Shown: piece by piece, positions 23,859 to 36,074 of the stretch
How the letters are laid out: each line of letters starts with the position of its first letter
Position numbering within the stretch: position 1 is the first letter of the stretch
Assembly (NCBI GenBank): GCA_034769895.1
Contig: CM068371.1
Span: forward strand, 404,595,969-404,659,968
DNA from: Magicicada septendecula
Taxonomy: Eukaryota > Arthropoda > Insecta > Hemiptera > Cicadidae
DNA length: 64,000 nt
Direction: 5' to 3'
Made by a program: the position numbers and the translations under genes
Notes under the pieces: generated by a model
Seen by the model: only the letters and a program-made list of their open reading frames with translations
The model's database searches: none
What the model was told of the DNA's origin: nothing

Positions 23859-24142
23859 CTGTGCGTGTGTGTAATATTCACAGTAAGAAAAATTTACTCT
23901 GTAGTGACATCTCAGTAGAAATCTGTATGTGCCAAATCGCAAGTGTGTTACCGACCGAGTGTCATAATTCTAAGAATGTTACTATTTAGGTGTGCTATCA
24001 ACTCGCGAAGAATTCGTTCTTTCCGACTCGGAACGTTCTGGTGTTGCGCGCGTTGCAGCGAGTCCAGGAGCGCGTCAAAGCTTAGAAATCGTCACCGCGT
24101 CTACCTGTTTTCGCTACAATTTTATGTTACTGAAGTGTGCAG

Positions 24143-24470
24143 ATGAACAATCCAGAAGTTCCCGTTGAACTGTGGAATGTTCATGGACAGCAACACAGAA
24201 CTAATAACGTGGTTGAGAGTTGGAACTTAAAAAAGAAAGTTGAACATCATTATAGGAAGACGTCACCCTAAAATTTCCTGTTTGTTACAATGCTGAAAGA
24301 AGAAGCGCCGAAAGTTTCTTTCCAACTGATGGCAAAGGATTTTGGAGAGCCAAATCAGAAACGAAACAAGATTTATGTCAAACAGGACAAGAGAGTTAAC
24401 AAAATAATGAACACTTTTGATGATGACAACACCTTGGAGAAGTGTCTGACAGCTCTCAGCTATGTAAACA
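24143..24470 (+). pseudogene. MULE-type transposase, C-terminal fragment
   Basis: Reading from 24143, the protein gives NNPEVPVELWNVHGQQHRTN, then NVVESWN, and further on LKEEAPKVSFQLMAKDFGEP, QKRNKIYVKQDKR and a terminal LEKCLTALSYV. The W.VH.....RTNN..E.WN block and the downstream helix are typical of the C-terminal part of MULE-derived transposases that carry FLYWCH-type zinc fingers in insects. Two opposing frame changes with a stop occur around 24260-24290. The catalytic D..D..E core is missing upstream, and I saw no terminal inverted repeats. Confidence 0.6.
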
Positions 24471-24479
24471 ATTGGATTC

Positions 24480-26940
24480 ATAAAAAAAAATTGTTAAAAA
24501 AATGCGTAATGACAAGTATGGTTAAAATACAAAACAAAATACATGAAATACGTTTTTTTCATATACTAAAAAAGTATACATATATGAATTAAAAGTAATA
24601 CAAGCACAAAAACATAAAAATAACAAATATATAAAAATGAAATTGAACTAAATAAAAGTACTAAATAACAGAGAAGAATTATTTTAAAAATATAAAAATT
24701 GATAATCGGTATACTAAATAAAAATGACTAAAAGGCAGAAAAAAATATACAAAAATATAACGTAACTTCTAAAACAACAATGTGCGAGTTTTAAGTTTTA
24801 AAATCAAAGTCCTAAGTCTGTAAATATGTAAGGGGAAGTTGAGTTGATTTATAACTATTGGTCTAATCTTGTTTATTAGAGTGTTCGCCGTCCGGTTTAC
24901 GACGTGGATCAAGCGTCACAATTGGATGCGTGGTGGGATATGTTTCTACAGTTAGGAAACTTCTATTCGAGTTAGAACCAAATTGTGTGGTTGGAATGAG
25001 ACAAATTTAAGTAAAATCAATATTATTTAGAGTTTAATTGGGGAACAGAATAAGTTATTTATATTTTACCGAAGTGGCGGCAAATATTATATGGAGGATT
25101 TTCAGATTGACTTATATACCGATGAGACAACAGCTGAAAAGATGAATCGTTAAGGGAGTCACGGAGGCGTATCTCAGACGTGGATGCAGGCACTTGCTCG
25201 AAGCCGCCACAGCTGCGCTTAGTTCTGGCGAAATTGTGCAAGTGCCTCTTTACGGGAGTCGTCCGCCTCGGCGTGACAGCACATCGCTCTGGCCGACTCC
25301 CCATGGAGTCGCACCCCGGACGTGGCCCTAGTTCAAACAAAAACGCAAATTCTTACTTGCATGTAAAATTATCGTCCAAAGGGGTATCACACGCTAACTC
25401 CCTTATCGTGCTAACATTGATCACCCTGCGATCCGGACGACGCAAACATTCCAAAAGCGCTAAGACGACTCTCGCATTTCTGAGACAAACCGACAACATG
25501 AACATCAAAGTTAGGAAATGGTTTTTTTTTCAGGAAAAGTAGTTAAGCCCGAAAAGTGAAAACACTGTGAAGGCGTGGAGATAAAGCATCTGAAACAGAC
25601 GCATTAACTAAGAGTTATGTGTAAAGAATTATGGCAAATAGATAACATCATAAGCTCTGAAGAAAAAAAAGCCGATAGCCTTTTATTTCCGTCGAAAACC
25701 GGTTACTGAAAAATAAAATAAGTATGAAAAATTGGCCCACCAAAGTCACGTTTAGGGAGTGAGCCTATTGATGTCTTGTCCAGTTGATATACCTACAAGC
25801 ACAAGACCGATCAGTACATCTGATGTAACTTTCTCTCATGTCGGCTGAAGACAAATGCAAAGCATCAATCACGTAATACATGCTGGCACCAAAAATGGTG
25901 GCTGTACCAGCAGAAAACGTCATTGTTGTCTGACCCCAAGGTTCAGCTTCAAACGGCGTATAATTGAGTACAGTTTTATATGAACGATCGTTAATTTGTG
26001 GGACGAGAATACGAGTCGGCTACTTAGTTTCCGAGAATGGCTTTCTACAATGTGAAATCTTTCCCACTCTATTCACCTCTACACATAAATATACTGACAC
26101 CGCTCATTAACAATGTTTAAAAATAATGTTGAAACTGGCGACAAAATATGCTGAATAACCGGTTGCAGTGGAGTTTAAATCTTTGAGAAAGTCGATGCGA
26201 TGTGTCTCTATTTATAGAGCACAATTATCTTAGCTGTTCTATCACGGGAAGCAGAACACGTCTTAGTTTGTAAAACAGAAAGCTAAGACCATGTGTGGTA
26301 TGTCTTACATTCGATTTCTGCAACAAATACGCGGGAAACGGCCAATCACGTTGGCGATTTACTGTGTATGATTATTACGAGTAAATAAATTTTCCGTCAT
26401 TTTTTAAAATAAAAATTACTCTCCTTAGAAGGAAAAACAAAAGCGAGATGGTTATTCGCACTTTTGACATCGTCCATTCGACCTGTATACACTACGCCAC
26501 GTTATAAACAAACACTAATTGCTAAGAATATGGAACTAAATCATTCAGATTGATAACTCCGATCAAGAAACGTTGCATATTTCCAGCTAACGTGTTAATC
26601 CAACGGTAAAGACAGTAAATCATTGAGTTCACGCCCTTTGAACGACATTTTAACCAACGGCTTGTGTTCAAAACAGCGGGTTTTGACAGTTACAACAAAA
26701 CTCTGTACAAAGTAATAGGGCAAAGATTTGATCCTCGAGACGACAGTGACGTTCCTTCAATTCCATTGTACAAATACAATTACGAAAACGTTTTGTGCGA
26801 AATATGTCAACACTGATGCCACTGAGAGATGAAAATTGTGTTTTATTGACATTATTATTAAGAACAAACGTTAACTCATTCTATGATGTGAATGTCTCGT
26901 CTTTATTGCTAAGATTACTACATTACACAATGTCCAGAAC

Positions 26941-26995
<55 letters not shown>

Positions 26996-27149
26996 TTCTT
27001 ATGCCTGGAGGATAGACAACTTGCATGGCAGCCACGCTTGTTGCAAGGTCGACTGAACAATGCAATTTTGAACGATTAGAGGTTTCTTACGCTTTCGAGA
27101 GCCTGAAGAGATAATTTTACCGGCATCTGTGACAATCTCGTATCGTTGC
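24480..27149. other. Intergenic stretch with a GC-rich island and a microsatellite
   Basis: 24480-24830 is extremely AT-rich. Around 25140-25330 there is a GC-rich patch with open frames on both strands (for example 25180-25542, plus) that show no family features. 25560-26940 holds nothing I recognise. An (ATA)n run lies at 26945-26994. Confidence 0.35.
26945..26994 (+). repeat. ATA trinucleotide microsatellite
   Basis: About 16 near-perfect trinucleotide units. Confidence 0.95.
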
Positions 27150-27212
27150 TACGTCACCCAGGCGACCCTGCTGAGTATAAATAGCGCCGTTTCGAAAGAG
27201 CCCGGCAAGATG
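27150..27212 (+). promoter_or_regulatory. TATA-type core promoter-like stretch
   Basis: TATAAATAG at 27176-27184 sits in a GC-richer context. An ACGTCA half-site lies upstream (27151) and a GGCAAGATGG purine-rich ATG context lies about 30 bases downstream, where a start site would be expected. The frame from that ATG is short and runs straight into LINE sequence from 27228, so any gene once driven here has been cut off or displaced. It could also be a chance match. Confidence 0.35.
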
Positions 27213-27227
27213 GATGTCTCCGGTTAC

Positions 27228-28560
27228 ATTATTTTCCCAGCCAGTGGAAACGAGCCAAAATAATCATGATTCCGAAGCCACGCAAGCTGCGTATGAACCC
27301 AGAAAACCATCGGCCCATCTCACTCCTGCCAGTCATCTCGAAGGTGTTCGAGCGGTTCCTGGACGGCCAGTTCCCCCCCCCCCTGCCGGATACTTTTATC
27401 CGGCAGAAGCAGTTCGGCTTCCGGAGGGAACACTCGACGACCCTTCAACTCCTCAGGGTTATTACCCAACTCACTGACGCCGAAAATAAACATCTATCCG
27501 CTGTTGCAGTGCTTCAGGATGTGAGTACGGCCTTCGACAGAGTCTGGCACGAAGATCTCTACAAACTAGGTACGTCCCTGCTCCCAACATCTTTCGTTCA
27601 TCTGATACGACCTTATGTTGGCGATCGCTCCTTCAGGATTTGCGTCGGCGGACCCGTCGCAGCAGGCGTCCTTCAAGGATCGGTCCTCGGCCCCCTTCTG
27701 TACCTCGTGTACACGAACGACCTGCCAGTCCAGCCTGGAATAACCTTTCACTGTATGCAGATGACGCCATATACCACTACAGCTCAGCAAACATAACATT
27801 TGTTACTGACGTAGTACAACGTCAGCTTGCCCTTCTTCCGGCCTGGCTACGGAAATGGCGGGTGGCAATCAATACGGAGAAATTCGAGGCGATTACCTTC
27901 TCCCGCCAGCTTACTTCCCGATGCCAGACCCTCTTCCTCAACGAGAGCCCAATCGCTTGGAAACGTACTGTGAAGTACTTGGGGGTCACCCTTGATCGAT
28001 GCCTGAGCTATAGAGCCTACGTGACCAAAGTGCTCCAGCGAGCCCGCAGCGTCAAAGCCAAACTTTCTCTCACACCGAGGGCCACTCCCAGTGCCCACGA
28101 AGCTTTCCGTATATCTGCTCTTTCTTAATGAGACCCTGACAAACGCAGCGCCAGCATTTTGGTCTCTGCTTCAGTCCGACGTTGTCGACCGACTAAAAGC
28201 CTTCCAGTTCTGGACCCTCCGCTACATCACCGACTCTCCCTGGTTTGTCACAAATTATCAGGCGAGGGTTGAAGATTCCATCATCCGTCGAGTTTGTGCA
28301 TCTCTTGCGCACAAACTCTTTGACCGTACTTCCACCTCAACCTTCCCGCACCTCCGTCACCTCAGCACGGACGAATGAAGGACCTCCCCTTGTTAAACGC
28401 AGCCGCCCAAGAGCTCTGCTCGACGACCCCCCCCTCCTATAAGCTCATAGAGCCCTTCAGCCCATTTACCGACCTTTCTATTAACCAGCTCCTTTAACAT
28501 TCAGCCTCCATTCCACTGCATGCCGACAGATGGATCGGGGGTTGTGCCGGCTTTAGGTGT
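27228..28560 (+). mobile_element. 5'-truncated Jockey-type LINE, RT domain and C-terminus
   Basis: From 27238 the reading is QWKRAKIIMIPKPRK, then RPISLLPVISKVFERFL, RQKQFGFRREHSTT, STAFDRVWH and GVLQGSVLGPLLYLVYTNDL. A frame change near 27735 is followed by LYADDA (catalytic box intact), WLRKWRVAINTEKFEAI and WKRTVKYLGVTLDR. A second change near 28070 leads to KLSVYLLFLNETLT, SPWFVTNYQ and KLFDRTSTSTFPHLRHLST; a further frame ends RPRALLDDP. The order is that of a Jockey RT. It is 5'-truncated, has about three frameshifts and ends near an AATACA-rich tail at 28560. Its sequence resembles the LINE at 19.6-20.5 kb. Confidence 0.85.
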
Positions 28561-28736
28561 CCCAATATAATACAAAAATACAATACAAGTATATGTAGAG
28601 ATAATACAGATAAAAATATAATAGAAGTACTTGCAGAAGAAATTATATTTGCTAATATATATAATATTATACAACACTTACTGCAAGAAACTTTCGAGTT
28701 ACTTATACAGAAATACAATATTTTATATACGCGTAC

Positions 28737-28768
28737 ATTGTGTGTGTGTATGTGTGTGCGTGTGTGTC
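28737..28768 (+). repeat. GT microsatellite
   Basis: Short impure (GT)n run. Confidence 0.85.
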
Positions 28769-30214
28769 TACAATGCAAATCATGTAAGAGGAGAATATAG
28801 TAAAGCTAATACATACCCAAAGAATACGCCTGTATGACATGATTAAAAGACAGAATATGTGTGTGATAAATTAACAACACATTTTTCTAAAGAACTAAAA
28901 AACAGAATAGCCACTGTTCTACAAGGAACGTATGGCACTCTTCTTTGTTTCTTCGTACTGTTATTGTTATTAATATCAATATTATTATTATTATTATCAT
29001 CATCATTATGCTCTTATTTTTTTTTGTACCACCGAAGTACGAGTGCTTTAGAGTTGAGACAGTGTATCCTGCCTAATGTGGGGCGTTCGTCATACAAGAG
29101 AGCACTGTACCATCATGACACCTTATTGACACACTGTTGCCCCTGAAGGTTATCCCAGGTTCTCACTTCCACAAATCGAGTCGACTTTAGGGCTAAAAAA
29201 CACACGAAGGAAGTGAACCTGACATTAGTAGCCAGGCACTATCAGTATACCCACTGGTTTATTAACACCCATTGTTATTATTATTATTATTATGATTAAG
29301 CCTTTAAAGTTAGATGGCCTATTAAATGACTTCAAAAGTTTGTCGGCGGTAGGATTAGTCCCGCATAAAGTGTCTTTGACTAAGTTTTCACAAAAATATA
29401 ATAGGAATTTGGGGCACGGCTAAATTTTATAGGCTTAGTATTAGCTGAGCAATGTCGAAAACTACAGATTAATACAACTTAATTTACGCCTGACGTATGC
29501 GGAATATATTTTAATACAAAAATAAAACTAATAAAAATATATTATTAGGCCTACATGTAAAGCAACGGATCCATTCACGAGATACAAATTTCACGGAAAA
29601 TTTAATTAACCTTTAACTCGGTGATTTGGTGACTGGTACAAAGATTAGCTTTTATTAGAATACTAACGGCGAGCTGACATTATATGGGAAAACTTCCGTG
29701 TTTAACATTTGTTACGACCTCGACGTAGGTGGGTCTGGCAGCCGCCTCCCACGATACCAGCTTCTGGCAACGAAAGGAGCACAACGAGATTCTGCAATAT
29801 GCTGTGTCAAAGGTCAGCATTCTGTTACATACAGATTTAATGAACTACTGGAGACCGGGCCCAGATTATAATCTTTACTGTTTTTTCCCGTCATGTTACA
29901 CCTCGTTCCCGTTATCAGTTAATGAATGAATGATTTGGAAAGATAAGATAAACGGCATTTGAAATTTTACAGTAAATGCTCCTAAATTTCACAACAGAAG
30001 ACAACAAATCGAAACGAAATTAATAGCCTATAATCAGTAAAATCTGTTATTAACGTGGTCTGACAGCAACAGAGAGCATATTCCGATTATTTTCATCATA
30101 AACTTGTATAGTACTATAGTAATAAAAAAAGAAACATCATAAACGAAAGACATTTCCTTGAGGGCGGAAGGACACAGAGATTTCAGATTAACATATGGGT
30201 TACATTTGTTGAGT

Positions 30215-30314
30215 ACCAAACGTTTTGCCTACACTATGATGAGGAATCCGCAATGAGGCTTATGTGGCACCCTCGACTGAGGACGCCTTATTTGGAACGG
30301 GCGAAACGTTTGGT
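30215..30314 (+). other. Inverted repeat enclosing a hammerhead-ribozyme-like core, Penelope-type
   Basis: ACCAAACGTTT (30215-30225) pairs with AAACGTTTGGT (30304-30314). Between them lie CTGAGGA (30277-30283), which fits the hammerhead CUGANGA box, then C, a GCC..GGC stem, and GAAAC (30303-30307), the second conserved box. The layout is that of a hammerhead with its stem III open to the ends, as found in Penelope-like elements, but one extra base precedes stem II and stem I is poor. It may be a decayed or coincidental motif. Confidence 0.35.
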
Positions 30315-31573
30315 GCTGAAAAAACTTATCAGAAACTTAGGCCTATGTTAAGCCAAAAAACGTGTATTTTTACAAGATACGGTTGATTCAAACTAAACAG
30401 GCATTCGATCGATGGCGAGACTGGTTTAGCAAAAGGAGAATCCAGAATAAATATATACAAAAAAAAGAGTACAAGTTACCTTAACAACGTAACTCATAAC
30501 TGGTCCAAAAGTCAGCATCAACCGTGTGGATTTTCCAGGTCAAACTGACGTAAAAGACTTTTGTCTATAGCTAGAGTTTGCTATAAACTTTTGATTGAAT
30601 ACATTTTTTATTAAATGGCAAAATCATGTTTGAACAATGCGACAGAATCTAAACTTAAAACTAAGAGTAATCTCGTGGCTGCTGAGATGAAATGTCCCTA
30701 AGAAAACAAAAGTAGGCTACTCTTTACAAATTTATATGAAATCCTACGTACTTATTGTATACTGCTTTGGGGAGTGTACCGAACAAAAAATTATTTAAAA
30801 GATTCAAATCGTAAACCTTCCGTTTAATAACCAACGCACACTCCGTTTCTTATTACTATTCGAACTTCACTCTCCACAATAGCACACATAAATGTTCAGA
30901 CTTGGGGAACTTTACCACCAACGTATATTAGGACTTGAAACCATACTTGTTGCAAAAAGTGAGCTCTCACACAAACTTACAGTGACATCGGCCGTCTGAC
31001 ATTCCACGGGCTGACACAGCAAAGCACGGCCTAAAGCAATAAGCAAAGCAAGAAAGTTAAAGCAATCTCATCCTGCATATGTCGTACAAGAGTATCTATC
31101 GTCATCGCATGATCTCTCTACCCTCGACTTCTCTTTAAGCAAATTTAATTTCTTTGCCATATTTAACTGTCAGCAGATTATACACTGGCGAATACAGTAA
31201 ACAAAGAAACTTCACTCAATGAATCAGTTCTGCCGGTACACGGTGATGTTCGAATAACGCATAAATCATTATCTACAATGTTAAATAATTGTTCGTTTTG
31301 CTAAAATAATGCTTTACATTTAAAATTTTAGTAGATATATAATCTTAACAAAGAAATAATTGTCCATAATTACGTCAGTAACACTGGACACATAATACCG
31401 ACAGCTACACAATACTATCCGCCATATCAGTTACAATTAACCATGGTCCTACAGTGTTTTGTATAATCTCGATACTGCAAACTTTCACACTTTCTTTCAG
31501 TCGAATATACTAAAATGCAAAGATTATCCCAAGATAAGTTTCACGTCGTGTTCTGATGAGACGTGGTCGGAAC

Positions 31574-31586
31574 GGGGGGGGGGGGG
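31574..31586. repeat. Homopolymer run, 13 G
   Basis: An uninterrupted run of 13 G; length is likely uncertain in any assembly. Confidence 0.9.
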
Positions 31587-33019
31587 AATCACAAATAGAG
31601 GAAGTCAGCAAAGGAGGTGTACAGACAATGTGGAGGAGGACGTGCTTTATTTGTTTACCGGATAATAAGTATGGCCTACTCCATCTTGTAATGTATGGCT
31701 TATTGTCACTGTGACTTAATGTTAAGGAGTTACTATAAAACTGTGTAACATTCTGTCCACATTCGACAACTAAAGAGGAATTTTTATTTTCCCCTTCTAA
31801 CGTCAAACACAAAACAGGAGCTGATAACGTAAACCGGCAAACCAAAATCACAGGCACTGTCATTTGAAAACAGATCAGTTTAACTACGACACGACAGACA
31901 AGTTTTAATTGGATGTAATTATGTTAATGTCATTTACTGACTCATTGTCTTGTCTGTCTAAATAGACGGCTGTCACTCTCGTAGAACATATGACGTTTCA
32001 CAAACTCGTTGGTAACGATTGTCAAGGATAATACTTTATACGAAAGTTGCCGTCAAAAGTATTATACGATAAAACTCCAAAACTGAGACAGGAGAAGTTA
32101 AAAATGAAGTTAATAATTTGACAGACAGCAAGCGCGTTCGCAGAGGAATAAATAAATATAAAATATTGGAAACTCGAGAGACCACGAACGATTTTCGCGA
32201 CTGAACTTGTTTGAAACCATAATTTCTGTTGACAGGATGCAAACGTATCTCGAAAGCGACTTTTATAAGTATCTGTAACGTCATATTGCATCGCAGGCTT
32301 CCGAGCGTTTGGTCGCGACAGTAATTGTCGTACAGTATATACGTAGTTGAAATAGCATATCGTACAGTAGCTGCTCACTGTAGTTACAATATCCATGGCT
32401 AGGCAAACTTTCGCGATTTTACTATTGTCAATCCCACTAAAAGTTTTTATTTAGATTCACTTAATTACAATAAAAGTATTCTCAAGTCAATTTTATTTTC
32501 ACAATTATAGCATTTACATTTTTTAATCGAAGTAATAACTACTACTACTACACATGAAAACAACAACAAAAAGATCATTCCAGTGCAAAATGCAGCTGTT
32601 TACTGCAACTAAAAGTGAAGGTAACAGTTGTCTAACGATGTGTAGTATGATTAGGTTTGTTAAGTATTAAAGTAACAGAAGAAAGACAACAAATGTTACA
32701 TTATACCAATGTAATAACAACGAAAATGAAGAACTATAATTCAGTAAGAATAAAAACAACAATTAACAATCGTGCTTTATAATAAGTACAGCATTTTACT
32801 AACTGGCCATTCTTTTTACGGTTAAAAGATAACTAAACAGCAACTTACGGTGATCACGTCACTAAATAAACAAGATACTTTTACAAGGCAATCAGATGGG
32901 TAATTAGAAATAATAAAAAAAAACAGGAAAAAGTTGCTGGTTTATAAATTAATGGAGTTATAAGGTCAAATACTTCAGCCCTAATACTTGAGTCTAAAAA
33001 GTCTTCAATTCTCAATTAA

Positions 33020-33975
33020 AAAGAAATCTTACTACCATTGCCAGAACATTTTATGATTGGTCACTCTACAATTGACACTTTGTTGTTTGTGGACGATCAG
33101 GCTATTCTGTCGGACTCGGAAAACAAATTGCAGATGGGGATACATTTGTTACATCGAATCTGCAAAGACTCTGAATTGCAGATATCCACAGGTAAGACCA
33201 AGGTGATGGCTTTTCGTGGAACTGATCCAGTACGGGGAAAAATTGTTACAGATGGTGCTGTCCTGGAACAAGTTAGCAATTTGAATACCTGGGTTACAGT
33301 GTGTCTTATAATGCATGCAACGACGTTGTGAATACGTTGAATAAGTTCAACCTTATGTGCGGGACCATTAGGCGAACCCTTAAGTCAGCAAGTAAAGAAA
33401 CACGCCTAAAATTCTACAAGATGATGGCTCTTCCCACACTTCTTTATGGGTCTAAGAATTGGACTTTAACGAAAGGCCAGGCCAGTCGCATCCAAGCGGC
33501 TGAAATGAGATTTCTCAGGCACGTGGCATGGTATACTCTCCATGATCATACAAGAAACACAGATATACGGCAGGAACTGAATATTATGAGTATACTCGAG
33601 AGGATCGCCCAGTATCGGCTGAATTGGTGGGAACATCTTTGCCGAATGGATAAATGCCGCATCCCCAAACAACTCTGGAACTATAAGCCGAGGGGACGGA
33701 GAGGTGTGGGACGTCCGAGGAAGCGCTGGAGTGACCAGCTCTAATCTTTGTAATATTAAGTTTTATTTACAGTACCAAGCCACTTGTAAGACAATCAAAT
33801 AAACAACGTTATATTCTGACGTTGCATGATGTTACACAACAACAATAACAATGACGTTACACACCTCTGACGGTGAGTAACGTTGTTTATTTGATTGTCT
33901 AATCTTTGCCTATTTGAGACCGGAACAAACCATCCTTGGTTTAATCCGTGAAGATGATGATGATCTTACTACCAT
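33020..33975 (+). mobile_element. RTE-type LINE, C-terminal part of RT with 3' tail
   Basis: The plus strand reads STIDTLLFVDDQAIL (catalytic box FVDD in place of F/YADD), then ISTGKTKVMAFRG and VLEQVSN. A frame change near 33295 leads to LMCGTIRRTLKSASKETRLK, FYKMMALPTLLYGSKNWTL, IQAAEMRFLRHVAWYTL, RLNWWEHLCRMDKCRIP and RRGVGRPRKRWSDQL with a stop at about 33744. The short 3' UTR ends in (GAT)n near 33955-33963. It is 5'-truncated before the fingers domain. A 148-bp element is inserted in the 3' UTR right after the stop. Confidence 0.85.
33751..33898. mobile_element. 148-bp palindromic insertion with perfect 10-bp flanking duplication
   Basis: CTAATCTTTG occurs at 33741-33750 and again at 33899-33908, directly flanking the insert. 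Removing the insert and one copy restores a normal LINE 3' UTR. The insert's right end, TAACGTTGTTTATTTGATTGT (33878-33898, given here as a 21-base repeat arm), has its perfect reverse complement inside the insert at 33790-33810. About 39 unpaired bases precede the left arm, so the inverted repeat is terminal on one side only. It has no coding potential and I cannot assign a family. Confidence 0.75.
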
Positions 33976-34084
33976 CTCCTTTCTACCTTCTTTATAATTA
34001 TGAAACAGATATTAATACGAAAGTATTGTAATACGGACGAAAGGTAAATTTGTACGCTTCCGGGAAGGTAGATCATGCATTTAT

Positions 34085-34600
34085 GGGATCTTTACGCTTA
34101 AATTAATTATTGAGAAAAGAAGACAATTTAACTCCGAAGCACATACAGCATTCGTAGACATAGTGAAAGCTTTTGACAATCTCAAACCTTCGCTACTCTG
34201 GGCATAATGGAAAGAGCACCCTATGCAATTAATTATAGTGCTTAATAGCTATATTACAAGACAACTATCGTCTTAGATTTGAATGGTAGATTAACGGAAG
34301 ATGTCCCTACATATAAAGGTGTTAGACAAGGATGCTCCATTTCACCAACACGTTTTAATAGATGTATACATATATGACATATATATCGGTTATATAATGC
34401 AAACGTTGACCCAGGAATATCACTTCAAAGAAACATACATGCGAATTGTCTGTTCTACCAGATGATAGCATAATAACACAGGAAACAGAATAAGAATTAC
34501 AAAAGACGATATGTACACTTAGTAATATCTTACGAGACTATGGGCTACAGACCTCTGCTCCAAAGGTGTGACATCACACCACACGAGCATCCTCGGAAAG
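34085..34600 (+). mobile_element. Decayed LINE reverse transcriptase fragment
   Basis: The plus strand reads RRQFNSEAHTAFVDIVKAFD, a later frame GVRQGCSISPTRFNRCI, and near 34455 a damaged catalytic region (LPDDSIITQE). The order AFVD..KAFD, GVRQGC.ISP.LF, .DD matches LINE RT motifs. It is a different copy from the neighbouring 33.0-34.0 kb LINE, since the order would otherwise be reversed. Confidence 0.65.
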
Positions 34601-35279
34601 TTACATCCGTATTATTTTCGCCCGCTTATGAGAATCACCACTTAAACCCAATATCTGTAGAACTGTAAATTTCGCCACCGCGCTTACTGTTTCAATCTTA
34701 CGCATCACTTACTACTTGTTCACCGGTTTGTAAGTTTGCATCCTGTATAAACAAAGACATCAAGAAACCTGTCACGTTTAGTTTACTGAAAACTTTACTA
34801 ACAATGGCAGCCAGCAAACTAAGTTTCTCTACACGCGACGTTGACAGAAATAGTACTGTTACAGTTACACACATCTGTCGTCGCACCGTGCAAACTTTGG
34901 AAAATTGAATTTGAGTTTGGGGTGCTTAGACGTTTTGAGGTACCCCTATAAATGTTAATACATATTGTTAAAAACGGAATGGAACACAATACACTGTCTA
35001 TAAATGGAGCTTTGGTGCAGATAGCCCCGCAACCGAGGGGGTAGGATGAAGGGTCCGGTTGATTAAGCTCTTCCAACTTTCTGACGCATCAAAGAGACCC
35101 AAACAGGTTACGAAAATAATTTAAAAAAAATATATGGCAAAATTACTAGGGAAAAATTTCAAACAAGCGTACGAAGAACATTATTATAGGAAGCCATTTC
35201 TGTATACCGCTAAGAATTCGTTAGGTAGCGGATAAACGTTTGGGTAGAATGAGATCAATAAAAACAACGAACAAAACAT
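34601..35279. other. Intergenic stretch, nothing recognised
   Basis: No domain-bearing frame or repeat end was recognised. Confidence 0.3.
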
Positions 35280-35600
35280 GATGGTCTTTAAAACCCCTTT
35301 AATAAAAGAGCCTTCTTCATTACTGCTTCAAGTGTTCTTTTCTGCACGTATCCAAACCACCATAACCTCTAGACCTTATACGCCTTATATTCTCGCCTTC
35401 AGCAGCTCCCTTACTTCTTTACTTTTCAGCCGTCTACGAGTATACTCTCCATTGAGCATTTTCTTCGGACCTGCAATATTCATTATGTTCTTCATGTCAA
35501 ACCCCATTTGTTCTATCTTCATCACCGACCTTTTTTTTCCTTCATCGCTACAGACCTTATTACGTCTCTGCATATTCTCATCTTCGTTTGACTATTAATA
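35280..35600 (-). mobile_element. Probable LINE-derived fragment
   Basis: The minus strand reads a basic stretch (KKMLNGEYTRRRLKSKEVRE) and, further along, a weak LWWFGYVQK segment that recalls the LRWFGHVQR motif of LINE RT C-termini, then VMKKALL. The match is short and the rest is unassigned. Confidence 0.35.
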
Positions 35601-36074
35601 TTTCTGTCTCTAATAAATTAGACATTAGCGATACCTACGTATAAAATCGGAAAATCAGGACCTTTTGCGTACCGACTTTCATTCACAAACAGTCGGGTTC
35701 GGACGTCGGGTGCACAGACTATCCCCAAGTGTTCGGACGTCTGGTAATCTGAGTCTAGGAGCACTAACAACAAAACGGAGTCGCAGGTATATTCTGAGCA
35801 GATCGTGTTCCCAATGACATTATAAGACAAGTCTATTTGTATTATAGGTGAACTAAAGTATTACTGATTACTGTTACTTTTTGTAATTACAAGGTTGTAC
35901 ACTTTGAAATTACCAGACAACTTGTAATACCGGAATAACTTGTCTTGTGACAGGTAAGCGTCGGCCTTTAAAAGACAATAGCAAACTTGAAAGAATGTTA
36001 CTAAGTAGCAGTACAAGACAAACATTGGAAATAGCATGTGGAGACGAAGAAGAACATAATGGCATGTACCTTGT
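35601..36074. other. Intergenic stretch, nothing recognised
   Basis: AT-rich, no feature recognised. Confidence 0.3.

Larger units (their letters stand above)
28780..33019. other. Long non-coding stretch
   Basis: About 4.2 kb of AT-rich DNA without a recognised gene. It holds ATT-type trinucleotide runs near 28.98 and 29.28 kb, a 13-G run at 31574-31586, and the hammerhead-like inverted repeat at 30215-30314 listed separately. A stretch at 30.75-31.05 kb vaguely recalls a LINE C-terminus but I could not support it. Confidence 0.4.

Noticed and set aside
25180-25542. 120-codon plus-strand frame in a GC-rich island
   Set aside because: An equally long frame lies on the opposite strand and neither shows a domain; high GC alone lengthens chance frames.
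30750-31060. Possible LINE C-terminus (YCFGECTEQK and following)
   Set aside because: The likeness is weak, no second motif appears in order, and no tail is seen.
31510-31863. 117-codon minus-strand frame
   Set aside because: It runs through a 13-G homopolymer and has no family features.
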